DNA of 10,619 nucleotides from Nitrososphaerota archaeon (lineage in GTDB: Archaea; Thermoproteota; Nitrososphaeria; Nitrososphaerales; UBA183). A program made the position numbers and the translations under genes. Of this stretch, positions 5,732 through 10,619 are shown in pieces. The stretch lies in NCBI GenBank assembly GCA_029784825.1, contig JAFMAU010000061.1:1-10619 (forward strand), read 5' to 3'. The notes below the pieces were generated by a model. The model saw only the letters and a program-made list of their open reading frames with translations. It was not told the DNA's origin and did no database searches. The stretch's first letter is position 1, and each line of letters begins with the position of its first letter.

Positions 5732-6840
5732 GGCTGACTCGGCGCGGGCGGGACCTCGTCGAGGCCGAAGTACTGGTCTCGGTCGTCGGGGGCTTGGCAG
5801 GGTTCGGGTGGGGGATGGCGCTCGGGTTCGCCCTCGCGGTGGTCACGCTCTTCTCGCTCTTGCGGGTGGCCGCTTACCCTAGAGAGGCGTTCGCCCTCAC
5901 AGTCAACCAGTCAAGGTCGAGGGCGTTCAAAGGAGAGAAGGCGAGCATGGAGCTCCTGCTCGCGTCGGGGCGGGCCTCCCCGGTCGCCGAGCTCGAAGTA
6001 GTGTCCTTCCCCGACGGCCTCGAAGTGGCGATGGAAGGCGAAGGTCCTCGGCGGGTGCTTACTGCGACCTCGAGATACGCGGGCGTGTTCACCGGGCTGA
6101 AGGTGAGGGTCGGCTTCACGGAGCCTCTGGCGCTGTTTTCAAGGACCGAAGTCCGTGAGCTGGAGCTCTCCTTCGAGTTCCTCCCCGCCTCCCTCCTCGA
6201 GCGCAGGGAGCCCCTTATGGTCTCGGCAGCGATACTTGGCGACTACCCCGCAGGCCGGAGGGGGTTCGGCCAGGAGTTCTACTCGGTCGAGGTGTATGCG
6301 CCGTCCAGCAGCTCGAAAGACATACTCTGGAAGAGGTTCGCGAAGCTCCCGGGAGACGTGCTGATGTCCAGGGTAGGCGAGGCTAACATCCCCGAGAGGC
6401 TCACGGTCTGCTTCATGGAGCCGCGGGACAAAGACGAAAGGCGGACCCCCCGCTGGATGGACCTCGCATCCGAAGCGATAGCCAGGGTCGGCCTTTCAGT
6501 GATCTCGACCGGTACGAAGCTCAGGCTGATCCACACTGTGGACGGCTCGTCGACTTCGGCCGAAGCGAAGGACGTCGGCGAGCTCGCGTCCGCCCTCGTA
6601 GGCTTGTGGGGCGACCACGGCCCGAAGGACAGGACGAAGGACGGCCCGGCGTCGGCTGACCTGATAATCGCGCCCGAATCCGAGGCGTCGACCCCTGAGG
6701 TCATGGGCGCGGTCATGGAGAAGCCCGCAGTGCTTCTGGCATGGGGGTCGCAGAGGAAGGGGGCGAGGGTCGCGGGCGTGGTCTTCTTCACCGGGCAGGA
6801 GGACGTCAGCGGGCTGGTAGCGGGGGTGCTGAGCAGGTGA
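5728..6840 (+). CDS. DUF58 family membrane protein with degenerate motif and non-standard start
   Basis: About 370 residues counted from 5728. The start RLTRRGRDLVEAE, then one or two membrane helices (about residues 16-45), a beta-rich middle, and a signature region at 6262-6363 mark it as DUF58, the standard partner of MoxR. In most members the signature reads roughly R-E-Y-x-P-G-D-D-x-R-x-I-x-W-K; here it is EVYAPSSSSKDILWK, keeping Tyr, Pro, Ile, Trp and Lys but losing the Gly-Asp-Asp and the first Arg. No DxSxS metal site of a VWA fold is visible. The conserved N-terminus lies upstream of the first usual start codons (TTG 5794, ATG 5815). Initiation may use ATA at 5728, which overlaps the ATPase stop, or CTG at 5734. 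AGTGAAG at 5713-5719 is a possible ribosome binding site for the ATA. A shorter protein from 5794 is the conservative alternative. Confidence 0.82.
   Translation: MRLTRRGRDLVEAEVLVSVVGGLAGFGWGMALGFALAVVTLFSLLRVAAYPREAFALTVNQSRSRAFKGEKASMELLLASGRASPVAELEVVSFPDGLEVAMEGEGPRRVLTATSRYAGVFTGLKVRVGFTEPLALFSRTEVRELELSFEFLPASLLERREPLMVSAAILGDYPAGRRGFGQEFYSVEVYAPSSSSKDILWKRFAKLPGDVLMSRVGEANIPERLTVCFMEPRDKDERRTPRWMDLASEAIARVGLSVISTGTKLRLIHTVDGSSTSAEAKDVGELASALVGLWGDHGPKDRTKDGPASADLIIAPESEASTPEVMGAVMEKPAVLLAWGSQRKGARVAGVVFFTGQEDVSGLVAGVLSR
6822..6828 (+). promoter_or_regulatory. Ribosome binding site for the GTG start at 6837
   Basis: GGGGGTG contains the GGTG core and ends eight bases before the GTG at 6837. 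It lies within the end of the DUF58 gene and supports choosing the GTGA overlap as the true start of the downstream membrane protein rather than the longer open frame beginning at 6741. Confidence 0.5.
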
Positions 6841-7628
6841 CGCGGACGAACCTAGCCGTCGCAATCGCGGCCGCAGCGGGACTCCTCGCTCTTGACGTCA
6901 GCCTTGCTGCGAGCTTCCTGCAGTCAGACATCTTGCGCCTCGCGTCCAGTTTCGAACTGGCGGTGTTCGGCGCGCAGTTCGTAAAGACAGTGCTGGTACT
7001 GGGGGTGAAGCGGATACGCAACGGCGGCCCCTCGCTCGCCGTGGACATCTATGGGGCCGAGGCGCTTGCGATGCCCGTCCTGCTCGCCGCGTCGTTCGCG
7101 GTGGGCCTCGGGCCCGTTGGGTCGCTGCTTACCCAGCTCTTCCTGGGCTGGATGGCCGGGGTGGCTTTCGCGGGCCTCCCGTACGCCGCTTTCAGGATCG
7201 GAAGGTCGATGGCGAGGTCGGCGCCGCTGTCTTCGGTCCTCCCAGCCGCGGTCGCAACTTCAGAGTTCGGGGTCCTGTTCGTAAGCGCGGCGGCTACGGC
7301 GGCAAAATCGCACACGGGGCTGGCAGGAGTGGCAGGAATCGCGGTCTCCGCGCTGCTCGGAAGGGGATCGGTTGTGTCGGGAGGCGCGCTGACCTTCGCC
7401 GCTCTCGCCGACGTCTATGGATCTTTACTGCTCTACGCGGTCCTCGGCCTCGGCGCTGGCGTTATGCTGAGCAGGGTGAGGGGGTTGGCCATGTCGGTGG
7501 CGGCAACCGCGGTCACCCTGGTGTGGGTGTTCGCCCTGCTGCCGCTGGCCGGGACGCCGATAATCTTGCTGCTCCCCCCGAGCATCGCAGTCGCCGGGGT
7601 TTCGTGGTGGATCGCCCGTGGGCAATAA
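6837..7628 (+). CDS. Polytopic membrane protein, unknown function
   Basis: A 263-residue hydrophobic protein rich in Ala, Leu, Val and Gly. About seven or eight membrane segments can be picked out, roughly at residues 5-28, 34-54, 76-95, 101-122, 134-155, 161-178, 188-212 and 218-258 (the last perhaps two). The charged parts between them are short, so there is no sizeable soluble domain and no catalytic motif that I recognise. The GTG start overlaps the DUF58 stop in GTGA and has a GGTG-type ribosome binding site. The open frame upstream to 6741 is antisense-like shadow within DUF58. In better-known MoxR-DUF58 clusters this slot often holds a membrane transglutaminase or a VWA protein, but neither a Cys-His-Asp triad nor a metal site is visible. 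A membrane scaffold or channel role is possible; nothing in the sequence proves it. Confidence 0.75.
   Translation: MTRTNLAVAIAAAAGLLALDVSLAASFLQSDILRLASSFELAVFGAQFVKTVLVLGVKRIRNGGPSLAVDIYGAEALAMPVLLAASFAVGLGPVGSLLTQLFLGWMAGVAFAGLPYAAFRIGRSMARSAPLSSVLPAAVATSEFGVLFVSAAATAAKSHTGLAGVAGIAVSALLGRGSVVSGGALTFAALADVYGSLLLYAVLGLGAGVMLSRVRGLAMSVAATAVTLVWVFALLPLAGTPIILLLPPSIAVAGVSWWIARGQ
7606..7610 (+). promoter_or_regulatory. Ribosome binding site for the GTG start at 7618
   Basis: GGTGG, followed by ATC, resembles the GGTGATC anti-16S core and ends seven bases before the GTG at 7618. It supports the start of the secreted protein 11 bases before the stop of the previous gene. Confidence 0.5.
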
Positions 7629-9249
7629 GATACTGGCCGTGCTCGCGCTGGCGCTGCTGCTCGCCCCAGCCTCCGCGCTCGCGCAGTCCGTCACCTACTC
7701 CCCCGTGATACCGATCGGAATCGGTTTCGGCCCCCTGAGCATCGTACCCGTGAGCGTTGGGTCCCCTGTGTTCGCCTCGGGCGACTCGCTCTGGGTGAGA
7801 TCGTATGAAACGTCGTCTTTGCTGCTGCTGTCTCTGCTGGCTCCGAACGGCACCCTGACGCCGAGCGCCTATCTGGGGCCGGGCGGGCTGGTGAGCCTTT
7901 ACACGTTCGGAGTTGGCGACTCCCCAGGACAGTGGACCCTCGAAGCGACTGTCGCATCTACCGGGGAGAGCAGCAACACCACTGTGACGCTCCAGGCTCC
8001 CACGCAGGGACTGACTCCTGCCTTTTCGGGGGCGACCCTCTCGAACAACAACCTGGCCCTCGGCTTCGACCTCCCCCCCACCCCAGCCTACAACATCCAG
8101 GCGTGCAGCGTCGGTCCTTTGGTGAACACCACGTTGACATTCCGCTTCCCGGCGAGCCTCGGCGGGTCGATGGTCGTGGCCGTCTCGGGGAACAACGTCT
8201 CCGTCAGGACCTCGCCGGCGCTCTCCCCGTTCAGCTTCTGGTTCGAGCTCTACTCGCTCCGGGGGTACTATGAAGGCGGAAGCCTGGTCTACACGTCCAC
8301 CCTCGCGGCAGACTCGGGGGTGGGGAGCGGAGGTCAGTCCGGCACCGCACAGTCCATCGAGCTGAACGACCAGCTCTACCTCAGACCGGGGCGGTACGAG
8401 CTTCTCGCGTTCGTCAACGGGCCGTCTGGGCTCAGCACCTACGAAAGTCAGCTGCTGAACACCGGTTCCCCCCCATGGATCCCGCTGGACGGGTGCACCG
8501 AGCTCTCCACCGTCACCGCCTCGCAGTTCGTCATGAACACGAACCTGGACGGCCCGAGCTCGACGTGGCCCAGTTTCCTGATCACGATGTTCGATTACAA
8601 TGGGATAGACAATTTCACGATCACCCGCATCCCCACCACGGAGGCGAGGATCGACGTCAGGAGCGCGACCCAGGATGAAAGGCTGGCCGGAGTCTCCTTG
8701 AGCGCCAGCGGCCAGGGGATACAGTCGTGGGAGCAGTTCGCGAGCGGGGTGTACATCATCGGGTCAGCGTTCCCGATGAACGTGACGGTGGGGGTCGACT
8801 TCGAAGGGATCGTGCAGCAGACCTTCTCGGTCACCGTCGCGTCTCCAAACTCCGCCACGACCCTGAAGGTCCCGGTCGGGACGGTCCACGTCCTCACCTC
8901 GGCGCAGGGTGCTCCGGTGGCCAACGCGAGCGTCGTGGCGACCCCGCTCGCAGGGCAGGGCTCTGATCTCCCGACATTCCACACGAGCGACGCGGGGACC
9001 TTGACGCTCTTCCTCCCGCCCGGGGCGTACAACCTTACGGCGTCTTCTTCCGGCGGCACCTCCACCGTGAGCGTGACTGTCTCCGCTGGAGGTTCGGTGT
9101 TGGAGACCATCGACCTCGGGTCCGCGGCATTCCCATACGTCGTCTACCTGGCGGCGGCCATCCTGGCGGTGGGAGCGGCGCTGAACTTGCTCGTTTGGCG
9201 GGCCTATTTTGCGAGGAAGGCCGCCTACAGAGAGGGGAGAGTTTCGTGA
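7618..9249 (+). CDS. Large secreted protein with C-terminal membrane anchor
   Basis: A protein of 543 residues. A classical signal peptide covers about residues 1-22 (hydrophobic core ILAVLALALLLAP, likely cut after ALA). The ectodomain is about 480 residues, beta-rich, with eight N-X-S/T sequons (NGT, NTT twice, NVS, NFT, NVT, NAS, NLT). A single membrane helix at roughly 505-527 is followed by a short basic tail (FARKAAYREGR). Residues about 417-500 look like a carboxypeptidase-regulatory-like or PEGA-like beta-sandwich: a VPVGTVHVLTS strand, the GAPVANASVVATP segment, and a LPPGAYNLTASS turn that typifies this fold. The GTG start has a GGTGG ribosome binding site, and the 11-base overlap with the preceding gene ties it to the operon. 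It is probably a surface-exposed binding or structural protein served by the MoxR-DUF58 machinery. No enzymatic motif recognised. Confidence 0.78.
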   Translation: MGNKILAVLALALLLAPASALAQSVTYSPVIPIGIGFGPLSIVPVSVGSPVFASGDSLWVRSYETSSLLLLSLLAPNGTLTPSAYLGPGGLVSLYTFGVGDSPGQWTLEATVASTGESSNTTVTLQAPTQGLTPAFSGATLSNNNLALGFDLPPTPAYNIQACSVGPLVNTTLTFRFPASLGGSMVVAVSGNNVSVRTSPALSPFSFWFELYSLRGYYEGGSLVYTSTLAADSGVGSGGQSGTAQSIELNDQLYLRPGRYELLAFVNGPSGLSTYESQLLNTGSPPWIPLDGCTELSTVTASQFVMNTNLDGPSSTWPSFLITMFDYNGIDNFTITRIPTTEARIDVRSATQDERLAGVSLSASGQGIQSWEQFASGVYIIGSAFPMNVTVGVDFEGIVQQTFSVTVASPNSATTLKVPVGTVHVLTSAQGAPVANASVVATPLAGQGSDLPTFHTSDAGTLTLFLPPGAYNLTASSSGGTSTVSVTVSAGGSVLETIDLGSAAFPYVVYLAAAILAVGAALNLLVWRAYFARKAAYREGRVS

Positions 9250-9263
9250 GAACCCTCGGTGGG

Positions 9264-9270
9264 TTTAAAT
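9264..9270 (+). promoter_or_regulatory. TATA box for a leaderless transcript
   Basis: TTTAAAT stands out in a GC-rich 45-base spacer and lies 25-31 bases before the ATG at 9295. This is the canonical archaeal spacing for a transcript that begins at the start codon. It indicates that the cyclic-nucleotide-binding-type gene has its own promoter, apart from the envelope operon. Confidence 0.7.
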
Positions 9271-9294
9271 CCGCTACCCGGTCCTGAGCGCCTG

Positions 9295-9720
9295 ATGGCG
9301 GGTCCCTCCGACGCTGTGATGATGATCGCCGCCGTGCCTTTCTTCGAAGGGCTCGACGAGAAGACCCGCAAGGCGATCGCCGCGGAAGGGAAAGAGGTCT
9401 CATTCAAGCCAGGCGAGATGATAGTAGGAGAGCGGGGGCTTGGCGTGGGGTTCTATCTCATCCTTGACGGCACCGCAGAAGTCCGCAAGGGCGGCAAGGT
9501 CCTGACAAAGCTGGGGAAAGGGGAGTTCTTTGGAGAGATGTCGGTCATAGACGGCCAGCCCAGGTCGGCGGACGTTGTCGCTTTGGGAGACACCCGGTGC
9601 TGGGTCCTGCCGGCGTGGAGCTTCTCGGGCCTCATAAAGGGACACCCGGAGGTGGCCATTCCCATGCTCAAGGAGCTCACGAAGCGGCTCAGGGCAGCGC
9701 AGAGCTCGCCCTCGGCCTGA
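9295..9720 (+). CDS. Stand-alone cyclic nucleotide-binding (CRP/CAP-like) domain protein
   Basis: A 141-residue cytosolic protein consisting almost wholly of one cyclic-nucleotide-binding fold. The pattern starts at VPFFEGLDEKTRKAIA (14-29), continues through FKPGEMIVGERGLG (37-50) and FYLILDGTAEVRKGG (53-67), and reaches the phosphate-binding cassette GEFFGEMSVIDGQPRSA at 76-92, where Glu81 and Arg90 match the residues that hold the ribose and cyclic phosphate. The final helix (120-134) resembles the CRP dimer helix, but no helix-turn-helix domain follows, so it is not a CRP-type transcription factor by itself. ATG at 9295 is preferred to GTG at 9259 because the latter would place the TATA box inside the gene. 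It could sense a nucleotide and bind a partner; stand-alone domains of this type are common in archaea, and their ligands are mostly unknown. Confidence 0.88.
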   Translation: MAGPSDAVMMIAAVPFFEGLDEKTRKAIAAEGKEVSFKPGEMIVGERGLGVGFYLILDGTAEVRKGGKVLTKLGKGEFFGEMSVIDGQPRSADVVALGDTRCWVLPAWSFSGLIKGHPEVAIPMLKELTKRLRAAQSSPSA

Positions 9721-9743
9721 AGCAGAACCTCTCTTGAGGCAAC

Positions 9744-9748
9744 GGTGG
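9744..9748 (+). promoter_or_regulatory. Ribosome binding site for the TTG start at 9753
   Basis: GGTGG in the run GGTGGGATC ends four bases before the TTG at 9753. It is the same GGTG-type signal seen before several envelope genes, and it supports a TTG start and co-transcription with the preceding gene 32 bases upstream. Confidence 0.5.
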
Positions 9749-9752
9749 GATC

Positions 9753-10553
9753 TTGAAGCTTGGGCTGAGCACCTGGTCGCTCCTCGGCATTGACGTTTAC
9801 TCTGCGGTGAAATCCATCGGAGACGCGGGGATCGGATACGTAGAGCTCTGGGGAGAGTTCCCGCACGCCTACCCTGGATGGGTCGACGAGAAACGGCTGC
9901 GCGACGCGCTGTCGCCGTATGGCATGACCGTGTCGGTGCACGCCCCATTCACCGACCTCAACCCCGCGTCCCCCGACCCCGAGCTGAGGAAGGCCATCGG
10001 AAAGGCGCTGGTGAGGTCGGTAGAGATGGCGGCGAGGATAGGGGCGAGCATTATGACGGTGCACCCAGGGAGCGTGCACAGCGAAAAGCTCGTGGGAGGG
10101 TCCGCGGAGGCAGCCATAGCCACCATCAAGGGGATGGTGGAAGCCGCGGGAGGGGCGCTGTCCGTGAACGTGGAAAACCAGGCGAAGAGCACGTCCATGT
10201 ACCACTACCCGCTTGGGAGCACTCTGGAGTCTCTCGAGGAGCTGTTCGCGGGCGTCGGGGGGGCGAAGTGCACGGTCGACACAGGCCACGCCCACGCGAG
10301 CGGTTTGGACCCGAAGGAGGTCTTGGACAGGCTCGGGGCCAAGGTGACCGAAGCCCACCTGAGCGACAACTCAGGGACGGCTGACGACCACCTGATCCCA
10401 GGCCAGGGGAGCGCGCCGCTGGAGGGATTCATGAAAAGAGTCGCGGGGACGGACGCGCTCGTCTGCCTTGAGCTCAACCCGCACGTGTATGGGGAGCGGG
10501 AAGTGGTGCGGGGGTTCGAGGCCACCAGGGCGAAGTTCGAGCGGCTGCGCTGA
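9753..10553 (+). CDS. TIM-barrel sugar isomerase/epimerase (AP endonuclease 2 / xylose isomerase-like)
   Basis: A 266-residue cytosolic protein of the xylose isomerase-like TIM-barrel superfamily, which includes sugar isomerases, epimerases and endonuclease IV. It begins with the usual KLGLSTWSL first strand and covers the whole barrel. Candidate metal ligands fall in the expected order: His63 (VHAPF), His104 (VHPG), Glu141 (VENQ), Asp176 and His179 (VDTGHA), His202 (AHLSDN), Asp211 and His213 (DDH), and Glu240 (CLEL). This set lines up one-to-one with the nine ligands of the tri-metal site of endonuclease IV, although the rest of the protein looks more like the sugar isomerase/epimerase branch. 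The DNA-binding loops of endonuclease IV cannot be judged by eye. The TTG start has a GGTGG ribosome binding site, and the gene probably shares a transcript with the preceding one. Confidence 0.85.
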   Translation: MKLGLSTWSLLGIDVYSAVKSIGDAGIGYVELWGEFPHAYPGWVDEKRLRDALSPYGMTVSVHAPFTDLNPASPDPELRKAIGKALVRSVEMAARIGASIMTVHPGSVHSEKLVGGSAEAAIATIKGMVEAAGGALSVNVENQAKSTSMYHYPLGSTLESLEELFAGVGGAKCTVDTGHAHASGLDPKEVLDRLGAKVTEAHLSDNSGTADDHLIPGQGSAPLEGFMKRVAGTDALVCLELNPHVYGEREVVRGFEATRAKFERLR

Positions 10554-10578
10554 CGAGCATTCGCAGACCGGGCAACAT

Positions 10579-10586
10579 CTAAATAG
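10579..10586 (+). promoter_or_regulatory. TATA-like box for a gene leaving the right edge
   Basis: CTAAATAG lies in the short spacer after the TIM-barrel gene. It is 26-33 bases before ATG 10612 and 16-23 bases before ATG 10602, so the spacing of the other leaderless promoters here favours 10612. Confidence 0.5.
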
Positions 10587-10601
10587 ACTTCCCGGGCGCC
10601 G

Positions 10602-10619
10602 ATGAAAGAAAATGGCCCA
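10602..10619 (+). CDS. Start of a gene cut by the window edge
   Basis: Two nearby ATG codons, 10602 and 10612, lie in different frames. The first reads MKENGP up to the edge, the second only MA. The position after a TATA-like box indicates that a gene starts here, but too few codons remain to name it. Promoter spacing favours 10612; the frame from 10602 is shown because it is the longer. Confidence 0.3.

Noticed and set aside
9259..9294. GTG at 9259 as start of the cyclic-nucleotide-binding protein
   Set aside because: It would put the TTTAAAT promoter box inside the gene; the added residues are not part of the fold.
9453..10358. Minus-strand frame of 301 codons across the cyclic-nucleotide and TIM-barrel genes
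   Set aside because: It spans two well-supported plus-strand genes and their spacer and has no domain signature.
1..10619. tRNA or rRNA genes, CRISPR arrays, insertion sequences, attachment sites
   Set aside because: Nothing resembling cloverleaf arms, rRNA segments, regularly spaced direct repeats, transposase motifs or terminal inverted repeats was seen by eye.

Overview
The window reads as archaeal genomic DNA of high GC content. The evidence is the truncated aconitase-X-type gene (in archaea normally the large subunit of phosphomevalonate dehydratase in the modified mevalonate pathway), frequent TTG and GTG starts, and AT-rich TATA-like boxes placed about 25-30 bases before several start codons, as expected for leaderless archaeal transcripts. 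Secreted proteins rich in N-glycosylation sequons and a MoxR/DUF58 envelope-type cluster also fit. A Thermoproteota lineage (Nitrososphaeria- or Bathyarchaeia-like) is my guess, but the sequence alone does not settle it.

Left end (1-841): a short class III aminotransferase fragment on the plus strand meets a 3'-truncated aconitase-X gene on the minus strand, at about 125-150. The two pieces do not belong together and look like an assembly chimera or a rearrangement scar. Metabolic block (842-3555): a short divergent promoter region, then an iron-type alcohol dehydrogenase and an NAD(P)-dependent aldehyde dehydrogenase on the plus strand. Together these could oxidise an alcohol to a carboxylic acid, or run partly in reverse. 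A GC-rich hairpin and a perfect 10-base palindrome follow.

Envelope operon (3636-9249): six tightly overlapping plus-strand genes. They encode an N-terminally anchored, sequon-rich extracytoplasmic protein; a small membrane protein with a DUF4129-like cytosolic end; a MoxR AAA+ ATPase; a DUF58 protein with a degenerate signature motif and a non-standard start; a polytopic membrane protein; and a large secreted protein anchored at its C-terminus. The order resembles the widespread MoxR-DUF58-membrane protein clusters, but no VWA-domain or transglutaminase gene is present. The overlaps imply co-translation, and internal starts are preceded by GGTG-type Shine-Dalgarno sequences.

Right end (9250-10619): a stand-alone cyclic-nucleotide-binding-fold protein with its own leaderless promoter, a TIM-barrel sugar isomerase/epimerase or endonuclease IV-like protein with a full metal-ligand set, and a TATA-like box with the first codons of another gene. 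No tRNA, rRNA, CRISPR array, insertion sequence or intergenic stretch above 300 bases was seen.
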